Source: Glaciozyma antarctica PI12 (Eukaryota; Basidiomycota; Microbotryomycetes; Kriegeriales; Camptobasidiaceae). From it: 64,000 nt of DNA. The position numbers and the translations under genes are program-made. The stretch is from assembly GCA_002917775.1 (NCBI GenBank), contig KZ627161.1:2161205-2225204 (forward strand), read 5' to 3'. Positions 1 to 11,667 of the stretch are shown one piece after another. The notes below the pieces were generated by a model. It made no database searches and was not told the DNA's origin. It saw only the letters and a list, made by a program, of their open reading frames with translations. Every line of letters starts with the position of its first letter. Within the stretch, counting starts at the first letter, position 1.

Positions 1-1801
1 CGCTCAAATCCCAACTCCGCGGACTTTGGTTTGCTCTACCCACGCCCAGCGCGTGCTTTTCTTTCCCAGAATTCGGCTCTGAAGACGGCATAATGTCAAA
101 GGGAAGAGCCTCACCACCAGGCGCACATACGCCCGCCCAGGTGTGAGAGGAGGGTCTTCCGCAATAAAAGAAGGGACATTCGAAAGCCCTGGGTAACTGG
201 GAAGGATGTGTTGAGAGCAGGTGGCCCGCAACATCAAGACGGGGGTCAAGAGGGTCTCTCCCCGCCACAAGAGCTCCTCCTGAAGCAGTTACCACAACTG
301 CCTGCTTTGAGTAGGCAACCGTAACTAGACTGTCTTGCAAGATGTTTCAGCCTGCACTTCCTAGGACAAGCTCGGCGCTCTTTGCTCCCACTCAGCAGTT
401 CCACCTTTCTCAGTTGTTGCAGCAAAACGCCTACAGATTACTCTTTCCTATCACCCTGAAGAGGTAGATGTAGGCTTTCGTAAACCTTCGGCCTGGGGGT
501 AGAGGGTCTGCCTCTTCCAAGGATCACAGGAGAAGTCGTAGGGAGATAGCGAGGTGGGCCGAGGCCGAACTTGCAAGGTTATTAGCTCTCTCAGAGTCAT
601 AGTCAAACAGGCGGAAGAACGTGAGAAACACCTCCCCTGTCCTTCCCCAGCGGAGAAAGAAGATGTCAGCGCCACACGGATAATGTTTGCATTAGATGTC
701 AAGCAACGCACGCAGAACTGCCCCAAGAAAAGCGACCGGGTCTACCGTCTTGCTGGCCTCGCTCCTCCCCACCTCACTTAATATTTCGAGGCTATAAACC
801 TGAGCACATACTGCCTCTGAACTGGTTTCTGGAAGCCGAAGCCTTCAAAGTCACCCTCCGTAACCATCGGCAGCATTAATTCGAGACTGAGTGCCTCAAT
901 CTTGCTGTCCCCGTTCCTCACTAATGTTCACAGGTTGCTTTGGAGGGCGTGGTAGCAGGAGTAGGAGATTCGGGAGCGAGCGCAGGAGTAGGAGCTCTGG
1001 GGGAGGGCATACGAGCAGGAACTTTGGGCGAAAGGAGGAGGATCTCTCAACACGAGGGAATGGTCGTCGACGGTGGAGCGAACTGGGTATTGGCCCAGCA
1101 CAATTTGGGAGAAAGTTGCGATTGGGTACTTTGAGCAGCATGCTGAAAAACAGACGAGGAAGCAGCGAGAGCGAGCAGGCAGTCACAGGGACCTTCCAGC
1201 ACACAATGTCGCAGCTCAGCTGAGTAGAGATAATGACGAGAACCCTGCGCTATTTAGCAGTACTTCTCATTCTTCGAAACGCTTCTCACCCGGCTCTGCT
1301 GCTGCAAACGGCGAGCTGCCATCCGCACTCCGCACTCCGCACTCCGCACTCCGGCCAGCAGGAGCAGTTCTCGAGCAGAATCAGCCCAGATTTCAGACCC
1401 TCCATCATTCCCACCCCCGCTCCCAGATCTTCCGTCCTGATCAGCAGCGGAAACAAAGAACTGGAGGCCTGCGGTCCGCCGACGGTGGAGAGAGGACTGA
1501 ACGAGCGGGGAGGTGTTTTTGGACGCCGTCTTCGCGCGTGGATAAGCACGCAGAGTTTCTGAAATGGTAGCGCAAAGGAAAGAGGCCCACAAGCAGACAC
1601 GAGTTGAGGCGGAGTCGGTGGAAGTGGTCAAAGGCACAACTCGCAACTCGCGCTCGAAGCTGTCGAGGTCCCTCCTCCTCCCCCACACCGCCCACCCAAG
1701 CGCTCTCCAGTACCCTCCCCTTCCTCCCTACCTCCGCCTCAGCTCAGCCCTACGCGCGAGCCGTCCCCTCCTCCCGCCTCCTCCCGCCCCGCTCCTCCTC
1801 G
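1..1801. other. Left-flank region without a recognisable gene
   Basis: Open frames exist on both strands, but none gives a coherent protein or a chain of exons joined by typical splice sites. They look like chance frames in GC-rich DNA. The last few hundred bases before LSM1 are C/T-rich on the plus strand, as expected for a promoter and 5' leader. A short GCACTCC tandem array lies near 1325. Nothing else was recognised. Confidence 0.5.
1325..1352. repeat. Four tandem copies of a 7-bp unit
   Basis: The heptamer GCACTCC is repeated four times without interruption. It lies about 450 bp upstream of the LSM1 start codon. No function can be read from it; it is most likely a slippage microsatellite. 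Confidence 0.85.
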
Positions 1802-2393
1802 ATGGATCCCCTCTCCAACCTCGCCTTCACCACCTCTGGCGCTCTCATCGACTGCGTTGACAGTACGCCTCCCCATCCCCCTGCCTGGATCCCACTAACC
1901 CCGCACGACCGCGCAGAGAAAGTCCTCGTGCACCTGCGTGACGGGCGGAAACTCATCGGCGTCCTGAGGTCCTACGACCAGTATGGTGCGTTCCTCTCTA
2001 CGGCACGAGAAGGAGGGAACTGATGCAGGGGGGATGAAGCGAACCTCGTGTTGACGCAGACGATTGAGAGACTGTTCCATACGCCTTCGAAGAGCTATGC
2101 TCAGATGGACCGCGGGGTGTTCCTCATTCGCGGGGAGAACGTCGTGCTACTAGGCGAGATCGTGCGTTCCTTCCATCCATCTAGCACGAACGAAGCTAAC
2201 GACGAAAGACGAACAGGACCTCGACCTCGAAGACGCTCCTCTCGCTTCCCTCTCCCTCCTCCCCTGGTCCTCCGTCGCCGGACTCCTCGCAACAGAAAAG
2301 AAGAACAAGGACAAGGAGGTGAGGCGGAAGGAGCGTGTTTTGCTCGAGCAGCGAGGGTTTGGAGAGGAGGGAGGGGAGGGAGACGCGTATTAG
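1802..2393 (+). CDS. LSM1: U6 snRNA-associated Sm-like protein LSm1
   Basis: LSm1 is the subunit that defines the cytoplasmic Lsm1-7 ring, which binds 3' ends of deadenylated mRNA with Pat1 and promotes decapping. Four exons fit: 1802-1862, 1917-1985, 2040-2161 and 2217-2393. The product begins MDPLSNLAFTTSGALIDCVD. It carries the Sm1 motif (VLVHLRDGRKLIGVLRSYDQ) and the Sm2 motif (FLIRGENVVLLGEI). An LSm1-type extension follows, rich in Lys and Glu and ending GEEGGEGDAY. The second intron ends in AAG rather than CAG. The family assignment is clear, because the MDRGVFLIRGENVVLLGEI stretch is typical of LSm1 and not of other Lsm subunits. Confidence 0.93.
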
Positions 2394-3206
2394 GCGGTCG
2401 ACGGGGCTGGCGTCACCCGTCTCTATTCATTCACGGATGAGGTGCGCAGCAGGGTGGTGGAAAGATGGAATTGCTCTATGAACTGGGTTCAAGAGGGGGA
2501 GAGGGTGGGGAGACTCTGCGCGCGGGTTCTGGCTGGTGCTTCCTGGTCGGAGGATGGGTGCAAGGTGTGGAGAAGCTGAGCTCTCCCCGTGGACTCGTTC
2601 GAGCTGCTGAGTGCTGGCACCTGGGTCTGGCTGTTGGAAGGACAGGTGTGGGGTACGTTCTGCTTCGCAACTGCTCGAAGCTCCTCGTCGTTCTGCCTCG
2701 CGACGCTCTCGCTGCTTCTTTTGTTCTTGCGCTGCCCTGGAATCTATCCGATCCCGCTCCCGCTGCTGTGTATCTCGCTCTCTTAGCTCCCAGCTCGTTC
2801 ACGGAGACTTCGCTCTGAGCACGTTCAGGTCGAATCCAGCTCGGATTCCGGAATCGTGAACGTTCCTCTCTCTGCCATCGCCGCACCTTCGCTTCCTCTC
2901 TCATCCTGCTCTTATCCCCGCCATAACTATCTCTTTTGGCAGTCCCTCGCTCGAACAAAGGACCTTCGCCGCCGAGAAGCCCTCGATCAATTTAAATTGA
3001 TTGGCCCGTGGCCCGCGACGATCACCTCCCTCCTCCTCTCCCCTCTCCTCCTCTCCACCACCACGCCGCCACCTCTCCAGCACAAAACGGCACCTCCATC
3101 ACCCGCCCCTCCGTCGCCGCCCACCCTCGCCGCCCCCGCCGACGACCCTCTCAGCTCTTCTCCAGCCGCTCTCTGCACGGCCCGGGAGCAACAAAACGAG
3201 GCTCGA
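2394..3206. other. Intergenic region between LSM1 and an unknown gene
   Basis: No exon chain is supported here. The region contains the LSM1 3' flank and the probable promoter of the gene starting at 3207, including a 16-bp perfect palindrome at 2986-3001 and a long C/T-rich stretch from about 3020 onward. Confidence 0.5.
2986..3001. repeat. 16-bp perfect AT-rich palindrome
   Basis: ATCAATTTAAATTGAT reads identically on both strands. It is a conspicuous AT island in GC-rich DNA, about 205 bp upstream of the proposed start codon at 3207. A dimeric transcription-factor site is possible, but this is inference. Confidence 0.7.
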
Positions 3207-5097
3207 ATGCCACTCACCACAGCTGCGTTCGTGTTCGTCGTGGGAGTCCGTAAGTCGGTGTTGACTGTATGGAGCAGGGAGGGGAGGCGCGGCGCTGTAG
3301 GGGGGCGGAAAGGATGGAGGTGGGACCGCGGTAGGAGGGAGCGGGGCTGCAGGGCGCGCAACGGGGGAGGACCTTTGATGGCTTATCGGAGGAGCTTCCT
3401 CCATATCGTCGTATTCGCAAGCCCGTGCTGCTTCTCGCCGCATAAGCTGAGCCAGTGGATACTCGCCTCCTGTCGGCGGTGCTTGGGCGAAGCTCGTTCG
3501 CTCGGCGCTGCTGGCTGGGAAGGTATGTGTCCTCCTGGAGCAGGTTCAGCAACCGACTTCGAGAAGCAAGGGGTCGAGCGCGCCTCCAGCCGGGCCTAAG
3601 TCGAGGAGGGAGCGGTCGCAGCCTTCGCAATACCTCGTGCGGAGACCTCTCCAGGCGAGCATGCGATCGAGCACGTGAACGTACCCCTTCGTGCTTGGAC
3701 TTCCCTTGCATCCTGATGCGCTGGTACCAGCCCAACGCCGAGTGTTCGCAGGCGCGAGCTCGAGCTCTCTCTTTCGAGCCGAGCGCCCGTTCTTTCGCAA
3801 GGACGGGTGTTCATTCGATGAGTTTGGCGGTCGCATCTGAGATTAGCAAGGATAGCGGTAAGTAGCAGACCCGCTGGGTACTCAGGGCGCACGACGCTGG
3901 TTGTCCTGAGCTAGGCGCCTTCGCAAGGAGGAGCCTGGCTCTGGTCCCAGCTGTCCTCCACTTGAGTCCCTTGCCGTCAGTAAAGAAGCTACCCACTGCC
4001 CGCCATTCGCGCCTCATCAGCCAGACGCAAACATCCGCTAACTCAAGCCTCCCACAGTCCTCGGCACGCTCTACTACCTTCGCTCCTCCCTCCAACCCTT
4101 CTTCTCTCCGCCCGTCCATCACTGCCTCACGACTCTAAATACAAATCTCAACACACACGAGAACGGTGGAACGGGCACGAGCACGCGGAAGGAACGCAAG
4201 CGTCGCGGCCTGCGACATCGAAACTGGAGCGACGAAGAGGACGACGAGGCGAGCTCAACCCAATGCGTCGACGTCGACACCTTTCGCCTCGTCTCCAAAC
4301 CCGTTCCTTCCTCTGTCAAAGGCTGCCTCAAGCGTCGCGACCCTCTCCCCGCCTCACCTCCCTCCCATTTTCCTCACATTTCCTTCCTCCCCTCTCCCAG
4401 ATCTCGAACCCCGCTCCCCCTCCCTCAATCTAAAACAGGTTCGCCTTGTTGAACCCGAGAAAGAAGCGCTCGAGGCGCTACGAGAGCTGTGGAGCGCGCC
4501 GGGGACGGAGGACGACTGGAATGGGGAATGGGATCGCAGGGTACCGTCGGACGAGGGATATCTACATGCGCGGACAAGGCGGGAACCTACCGACCGTCGA
4601 AGTCGACCCGCCTCCGAAAGCAACGATGATGGACGAACCAAGACGATCACTGAGACTTTCCCTCACCTAATCCTCCTCCCTCCTCTCCCTCACCGAATCG
4701 AACACGCGCCTCTTCACTCCCTCGAATGCCTTCCAACCCTCCTCGGACCCCCTCGCCATCACTCCTCAGCCCAAGGACCTCCACGCCAGCACGCTCGGCG
4801 TCTCCTCGAACCGCTAGTCCTGCAGGAGCTCGACGACGACGCATGACGGGGGAGCGAGTGACGCCGAAATGGATCAAGAGCAAGGCGGAAATGGAGGAGG
4901 AGGAGGAGGGGGATAGCGAGTACGAGGACGTGGCGGAGGGTCCGACACCGGTTGCGGAGGTCGAGGTGACGACGAATTCGCCGGCGGTCTCGCAGAGAGT
5001 GGAGCTGCCACCGCCTGCGATACGGAGGCCGAGTTTGGATAGGACGGTGCGGGGGATGGGAACGTTGGGAGGAGCGTCGGTTGCGATGGTGGTTTAG
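3207..5097 (+). CDS. Unknown protein with N-terminal signal anchor
   Basis: I do not recognise a family. The best model starts with MPLTTAAFVFVVGV at 3207-3249. It skips an 808-nt intron (GTAAGT donor, CACAG acceptor) and continues at 4058 with LLGTLYYLRSSLQPFF. Together these give one uninterrupted hydrophobic segment of about 20 residues, which reads as a signal anchor. A basic patch (RKERKRRGLRHR), an acidic stretch (DEEDDE) and a Ser/Pro-rich region follow. Coding-like segments in shifted frames, VRLVEPEKEALEALRELW near 4440 and TGERVTPKWIKSKAEMEE near 4850, imply two more introns. The tail is Glu-rich and ends at 5097. An alternative first exon at 3818 (MSLAVASEISKDS) would use the same acceptor in the same phase. 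Exon boundaries after 4330 are weakly supported. Confidence 0.45.
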
Positions 5098-5487
5098 GGA
5101 GGAGGAGGGTGGTCTTGGGACTGTTTTAAACACGATATGCACGGTTGTTGTTCAGTGCTCTATGGTAGCCCAACGGAGTACAAAAGCAGAAGCAGAACGG
5201 ACCGGGACTGACTGGACTCTGTCGAGAGCGAGGTGCGGAGGGAGGAGGTCGACTCGAGCGCTCTCGGCTGCGGCCTTTCTCTCTCCTGCCGCACCGAACT
5301 CATCGACACGCTCAGCTACAGCTTAACGAGAAGGCGTTGCGACTACTGAAGCTCACTCAACTCCCACTGCTCTCGCCCCAAACCCCCACTCAGCTGCGTC
5401 CTCGCCTTCGTCCTCCTCTTTCTCCACCTCTCCGCCTCGAAAACCCCTCCCCCAGCCCAAACCCACCTACACATCGCATCCGACTCG
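5098..5487. other. Intergenic, promoter of the histidine phosphatase gene
   Basis: No coding signal is seen. The last roughly 120 bases before the ATG at 5488 are strongly C/T-rich on the plus strand, as before many genes in this window. Confidence 0.5.
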
Positions 5488-6506
5488 ATGGTTCTCGAGA
5501 CCGTCTACCTGGCACGCCACGGCTTCCGCCTCTCCTGGGAGACTTCCATCTGGAACGCACCCACTGGCACTCCTCGCGACCCTCCTCTCTCAGCACACGG
5601 CGTAGACCAGGCTCACGAACTAGCGACCTACTTTGCTTCTCTCCCCGATGCGCCCGAAGCCATCTACTCCTCGTGCGTTCCTTCCACCCGCGCGCTTAGC
5701 CGGAGCTAACTCCTCGTTACGAAGCCCGCTGTATCGCTGTCTCCAGACCGCCACGCCCACCGCCGAGCGCCTAGGGCTCCCCATCCACGTCGAGCACGGT
5801 GTCTCAGAATGGTACCTTCCCGTCAAGCGCGGTCTCCACCCCGTCCGTCCTCTCTCCCCTCCCCAGTCCAGGCACTGACCCGTCTCCTCGCGTCAGCGCT
5901 CCCTCCCCGCCGAACGCCTAACCGAATGGTTCCCCCTCATCTCCCCAACCCACTCCTCCCTCCTCTATCCTACACAACGCGGTGAATCCATCGAGGAGGT
6001 CCATTCGCGCGCCGAGGAGATCCTGCGGCAATTGATACGCAAGCTGGATGCTGAAGGCGTCAAGCACGTCGTCATCTTTACGCACGCTGCGACTAATATC
6101 GCTATGGCCCGGGCGCTGATGGGGAAGAGGGAGAGCGTGAGGAGTGGGACGTGTAGTGTTGGGAAGTATGTGAGGAAGGGAGAGGGACGGGAGGGACTGG
6201 GGGAGTGGGAGAGGTTGATGGATGGGGAGTGCGGGTTCTTGGAGAAGGGGGAGGAGGTGAGTGCCGAGCTGAGAGGGGAGGAGGAGGTGCTGATGGGTTC
6301 GTTCGCAGCGGCATTGGGAGTTCGAGTATGTGGTGCGTTTGGCGTTTGTGCTTGACGATTTATGACAGCTGATTAGGGTACGTCTGCAGGAGGAGTACGA
6401 GGAGGACGGCATCTTGGACGATGCGACGGAGGAGGTCCCTCTCGCTTCCGAGCACTACACCGCACCGTCCACCACTTTGCCAACTTCACCGCCTGGCAAG
6501 CTATAA
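5488..6506 (+). CDS. Histidine phosphatase (phosphoglycerate mutase family) protein
   Basis: Five exons (5488-5672, 5725-5842, 5897-6256, 6309-6332, 6390-6506) give 267 residues. The histidine-phosphatase signature is near the N-terminus (YLARHGFRLSWE), with the catalytic His in RHG. The second catalytic His is in FTHAATNIAMARAL. Between them lie the conserved PLSAHGVDQAHELA and the CLQTATPTAERL core. This is the UBASH3/Tfc7-like branch of the superfamily rather than glycolytic phosphoglycerate mutase, because spacing and length fit the small fungal phosphatase-like proteins. The substrate is unknown. The fourth exon is only 24 nt. The C-terminal exon is acidic, then Ser/Thr/Pro-rich. Confidence 0.8.
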
Positions 6507-7555
6507 GAACGCTGGATGTACATAGACGGTGGGAGACTAGAGGCAGGCTCAGCATCGCACGGGCCGTCGATAGAGCTCGCTGGAGCGAGGTAATTGGAAG
6601 ACAGCTCCGAGCTTCGCTTATCGGTGGTGGGATTTGGCTTGCGGCGAGGAGGTGCCTGAGCACAGGTCTACGGCCTTTTCAGAAGGCTACATAGCTTGCA
6701 CCATTGACTGCGAAATCTTGAGGAGCTCGCTCGGCCGTCTCCTCAGGTGAGAAATCGCGAACTTCGCCGTTCGCTGGGGTTGACTCCCTGCGCCCTTCAC
6801 CTCCACGCGCCCACCTCCTCTTCAGCCGCCAAGAGAGCCGAGGAACGCCTTCAGTCAGCAGTGCAACAGGCCCTCTTTCCCTCCTTCACGACCGGCCCTT
6901 TGTGTTATCGCCCCCGAAGCCAGCTCGACCATCCCTCCTCCTCTCCGGCTTTTCCGCCAACTTGCGACACGCCAGCAACCATCCACGAGTACGACCAAGC
7001 GCTACACGCACCACTGCACGCCAGACCTTGCTCTACAGCAGTCCCCGCTCTCTCCGAGCAGAGACAGCTTCTCGACCTCCTCTTCGCCTCCGCCTCTCCC
7101 TATCGACTCTTCGACAGCAACCGCCCTCGATCCATAGATCCACCCAGCTCCGACAGCTTCTCAAGACAGCAGGCGCAGGCCCGATAAGCCGCCGAAGCGG
7201 AGACGCCTTTTCCGACCTCGAAGGACGAACGTGATTCGAGCCGGGCGCCATCTGCAGGGACGACGTACGCTGGATCAAGGCTCCAACCTGTGAGTTCTGG
7301 AGCTAGCTTTGGAGGGTGTTTAGAGGGGTGGGCAGGCGATCGATGATGGCGATGGGCAGGGCTTCCTCCGAGAAGAGGAGTGGTCTCACCGCCGCTGCTG
7401 TTGGGGACGGCTGGAGCAGAGCTCAGCAGGTCCAGGCAGCGGGAATGAAGCTCTTTTGCGTTTAGCCGAGCTAATGGAGGAGAGTTCCTCTGCACCAGAC
7501 GAACGACAGCCGCCTCGAACGACCCCACTGACTGCTCCATCTCCCCTCCTCAGCA
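6507..7555. other. Intergenic region upstream of the PSK-type kinase
   Basis: About 1 kb without a convincing gene. The longest frames are low-complexity Ser/Pro/Arg translations of C/T-rich DNA. It probably holds the 3' end of the phosphatase transcript and the promoter and 5' leader of the kinase. Confidence 0.45.
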
Positions 7556-10206
7556 ATGACCACCGCCGAACGACCTCCCTTCTCTTCCCTAACCCGCCAG
7601 CACTCGCGCTCCTCATCCCAAATTGCCACCCTCGCCTCACTCTCCCTCACCTCCACCCCCTCCTCCCCCACCCGTCGCCCTTCCTACCCCGGTAACTCCT
7701 CTCCTCGCTTCTCCTTCGCCGGCCTATCAGCCTACGACGGCCCCGCCACCGCGAGCAGAAGTACGAGTCCCGATAGATCGGGCAAGAGCTCGCCTGCAGC
7801 ACGATGGAGTCGACGAAGCTCGATCCATCTCGAGGAGGAGCAGGAGTTCAAGGTCCCTGCCCCGCGGACGACGAATGAAGCCCTCCCGGCCGAGGACGCA
7901 GTTGCAGGGGACGCAGAGGGATCGGGATTCGCACAGCTGATTCAGCAGAGGAGACGACAGGCGTCGGCGCCGTACCTCGCCAGCGCGCGCTCGTCGTCCC
8001 TCTTTAGTCCTGGAGCGGGGTTCGGGATCACGGCGCTTGATTCGCAGGGTGGAGGTGGCGAGTGGGGTGGGGCACCGACGGGGGAGGAGGTGAGAAGAAC
8101 GAGGAGTAGGCAGGCGACGAGGGCTTCGACGGTGGGGAGTTTGCAGCTGGGAGTACCGTGGACGGAGGAGGATGGAGCGGGGATGGTGATGACGCCTACG
8201 ACGGAGGTGAGTAGCATGATCTTGCCGTGGAGTGGGAGCTGATGGTTTGTGCGGGATTATAGGAATGGAGACAACTAGGCGGGCAGCTCTCGGAACTCGC
8301 AGATATCCGAGCGAGGGACGAGGCGAAGCTCGCCACGACGCCCGCAGAAGGAGCGCCGACGCGCAACTCGAGCGGCGCCAACTCCTTCTCCACCTCGTCG
8401 TCGTCTTCATCGATCGACCTCACCGCCATGAACCGCTCTCACTCCGAACCCCTCTCCCGCCACCCCTCCATCCCCTCCATCCCCGTCTCCCGCACCTCGT
8501 CCTCCTCCTCCCTCCTCTCCGGCATTTTCGAACCCTCCGCCCCGCCCGTCGAGTTCCGACCTATGAAGTCAAGCTTCTCGTACCAATCCTCCTCGGACGG
8601 CTTCTCCCACTCGACGACCCACGCGTTCGACGCTCGACCTCTCATGGTAGCTCCTTCGACCGACCCAATCCCCTCCTCCTCGACCTTCAAGCCCTCGCAT
8701 CGTCCTCAGAAGTCCGAGTCCTCGGCCCGACCAAACCTCTCGCGCGGATCACTCTCGTCAACAACGGGCGAACCCGTCGTTCAGGGCTCGCCCAGCGTCG
8801 AGCAGGTTCCCGAGGAGATGCAGGTGCTTGAGCAGCCTACGAGCGCGGTGCTGCTGGACTGGGTGCATAACCTCGGTCCGGTGGATCCGAGGAAGTACAG
8901 CGCTGTGACGGGGTTGCGGGGGATCGCCGATTTCGTGATTGAGGGAGAGGCGGGGAAGGGAGCGTATGGGACTGTGAGGAAGGCGAGGGAGAAGGGACCG
9001 GATGGGAAGGCTGTGGGGGTGAGCTCGTTTCGTTGTTGATGCGGGAGAGCAGGACTGATGCGAGTGTGATTCAGCCCGAGCTCATCATCAAGTACGTTAT
9101 CAAGCAACGGATCCTCGCTGACTGCTGGAAGAAGCACAAGATCCTCGGCCCAATCCCCATCGAGGTGCACGTCCTCGACCATCTTCGTCGAGTACCGTAC
9201 GCTCCTCGTGCGAAGGGTCGGAGAAGGGACGGGCAGTTCGTCCGGCCGCTAGGAGCGGGACAGCGGAGGGATAGCGCGCCGAGCTTGTTGGAGGGAACGT
9301 TGACGGGCCATCCGAATATCTGCGGCATGCTCGATTTCTTCGAGGATGGCGAGTTCTACTACCTCGTTCGTTCATCCTTCTCCCTCCTCCCGTTTGAGCT
9401 CTAACACCGTACGCAGGTAATGCCACAAGCTGGCGCCGACCCCGATACCCCCAACGCGCCAGGCGGCCAAGACCTCTTCGACTACGTCGACCTCCACCCC
9501 GACGGCCTCCCCATCTCCGCCATCCGTCGCATTTTCGCTCAGATCGCCGACGCGCTCTACTTCCTCCACGACCACGGGATCGTCCATCGCGATATCAAGG
9601 ACGAGAACGTCGTGCTCGATCATCAGGGCAACGTCCAGGTCATTGATTTTGGGAGCGCGGCGTACGTCAAGGAGGGGAAGAAGTTTGATACATTCTCTGG
9701 GACTCTCGAGTGCGTCCTGTTCTCTCTCGGTGTCGGGGCGAAGAGCTGATGCGTTCTGAGCAGCTTTGCGGCGCCAGAAGTCTTGCGAGGAGCGAGGTAC
9801 GGCGGCAAGGAGACGGATATTTGGGCGCTCGGAGTCCTGGGCTACGTGATCATCTGCGGTACGCTTCCTCTTCCATCCTCATCGCGCACTGCTGAACGAA
9901 TCCACAACAGGTGAATGTCCGTTCTGGTCCCCCGAAGAAGCGATGCGAGGTCTCTTTCCCTCCTATCGAGCTGAACAAGCTCTCCGCACGAAAGCCTCCT
10001 CCTCCCCCGCTTCCTCACTATCCTTCTCAGACGAGCTAGGCGGGGAAGGGACGGGGTTGATGGAGGACGCGGTGGATCTGGTGATGAGGTGCTTGGAGGT
10101 CGATCCGGGGGAGAGGCCGACGGCGGATCAGGTGTTGGATCATAGGTTTGTTCTCGGGGTAGAAGGGTGGAGAGGGAGTAGAGGATGGTTGAGTGTAGAT
10201 GCATGA
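7556..10206 (+). CDS. PAS-kinase-type Ser/Thr protein kinase without a visible PAS domain
   Basis: Six exons fit (7556-8206, 8263-9018, 9075-9365, 9417-9709, 9764-about 9860, 9911-10206), for about 790 residues. The first roughly 440 residues are Ser/Thr/Pro-rich and disordered, with no recognisable PAS fold. The kinase domain has a glycine loop (GEAGKGAYGTV) and a PAS-kinase hallmark segment (IIKYVIKQRILADCW, then GPIPIEVHVLDHLRRVPY). It also has the catalytic loop HRDIKDEN, the DFG motif (IDFGSA) and APE (FAAPEVLRG). An insertion rich in Arg and Gly follows the VLDHLRRVPY helix. PAS kinases in yeast (Psk1/Psk2) link sugar status to metabolism and translation. The PAS-less architecture resembles fission-yeast Ppk6-type relatives. 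Confidence 0.82.
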
Positions 10207-10305
10207 TTTGTTATGGTACTAGCAGGATCGGAACGGGGCTGAGCGACGAGAGCAGAGAGCGAGAGCAGAGAGGCCGCGAGGAAGTGTGCGAGGGAAGGGA
10301 GGCTT

Positions 10306-11289
10306 TCAAGTAAAGGTTGTCTTGGAGAAGTCCATCTCGGGATGTTGATCCTGCGCGAGGAAGTGAGCTTGAAGCTCGGGAGGCGTGCGAAGGACGGACC
10401 TGGAACTTCTTGAGCATCTGCGAGCACGTAGAATTAGCAGGGAGTGGGCGAGGGAGAGGAGGGGGCGTACCTCGGCCTTCTTCTGCTCGTCTGATGTTGG
10501 CTTGCCCATTTGCTGCGAAAGAGAGAGTGAGAGGGAGCGGGAGGAGCGAGAAGGAGCGCGACTGACCTTCTGCTGGTTGTCGAACTGCGAGGGAGGGAGA
10601 AGCAAGAGCAGAAGTCAGTAACGCATCTCAATCGACTCGAGCACCTGCAACCGGCAGCCCTAAAACAGCAGTTCCGCCTTCCCTTGAGCAGCAGCTCCCC
10701 CACACCGACTCACCATCATCTTCTCCACCATCGCGCGCGTCTCGCCGTCCAAATCGCTCAGCTTCGAGTTCTCGGGGTTGATCTTGGTCGTGTCAATCTT
10801 GGGCGCGGTCGTCACGACGTTCTCCCACCACGTCTGCTGGTTGACCTTCTCAAGATGGAGCGAGATCTCCTTGCCGTCCTCTGCTCTCCCAGTCAGCTCT
10901 CCTCCCTCCGCACGCACTGGAAGAGGACTTACCAAGAGTCCACGTAGAATCATCCACCTTGACCTCCTTGCACAGCTCTCCCTCGAGGATCAACTCCTTC
11001 CCCTTGACGCCAACCTTGAGCCCCTTCTTCTTGATGTCCACCACCAAATCCCTTCCCTTGCTCCCCGACGGCACAGGAATCGTAACCGTCACGTCCTGGA
11101 GCGTCTGGCGCCACTTGTACGGCAGAGCTGCGTGAGGCGTCAGCGGGCGCGTAGGGAGGAGGGGGAGGACGCACCGTCTTGCTCGGCCTTGATGCGAGCG
11201 GCGTTGGTGAGATCGAGCACCTTTTGCTCGGCTTCTGAGAGCTCGGGGAGGGTCTCTTCGGGCGCAGGAGGAGTGAAGGAGGTCGACAT
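10306..11289 (-). CDS. nudC: Nuclear movement protein NudC
   Basis: NudC proteins are CS-domain Hsp90 co-chaperones needed for dynein/LIS1-dependent nuclear migration. The product starts [20 protein letters not shown]. The CS (p23-like) domain runs from [17 protein letters not shown] through [14 protein letters not shown] to [18 protein letters not shown]. The C-terminal NudC signature follows ([33 protein letters not shown]). Two exons are only 18 nt: FDNQQK at 10567-10584 and MLKKFQ at 10400-10417. The length of about 200 residues is normal for fungal NudC. The start codon is shared out from a divergent promoter with BCP1. Confidence 0.9.
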
Positions 11290-11667
11290 GTTGGTGGTGG
11301 AAGGGAGAGAGCGGAGTTCGTGCGGAGGGAGTAGTCGTCTCTTCAGATGCTGCGCTCGTTCTTGTTTTGGTGAATTCGTCCGTATACACCAATCTTAGCC
11401 CGCAAGCAAGGCTTCCAGAGCTGGTCGAGAGGTAGCCCAAGCAGCGACGAGCTCGCTGGCACCATCCGTTCGAAGAGCTCTTTTTCCACTTCTGTTTCCC
11501 CTCGATCGGCGCCGTAGCTACTCTCAGCCCAATTACAAAGTTTGAGCTGTAACGAGACGCAGACGAAGGAACGAGAGCTCGACGAAGCAATCTCCTTTGG
11601 CAGGGCACGATTTCTCCAGAACCTCTGTCGCGGAGCTCTCCCTCCTACCACAACACCGACAGCTCAA
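11290..11667. other. Divergent promoter between NudC and BCP1
   Basis: A 378-bp spacer separates the two start codons, so both genes must draw their core promoters from it. No coding signal or recognisable operator was seen. Confidence 0.6.
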
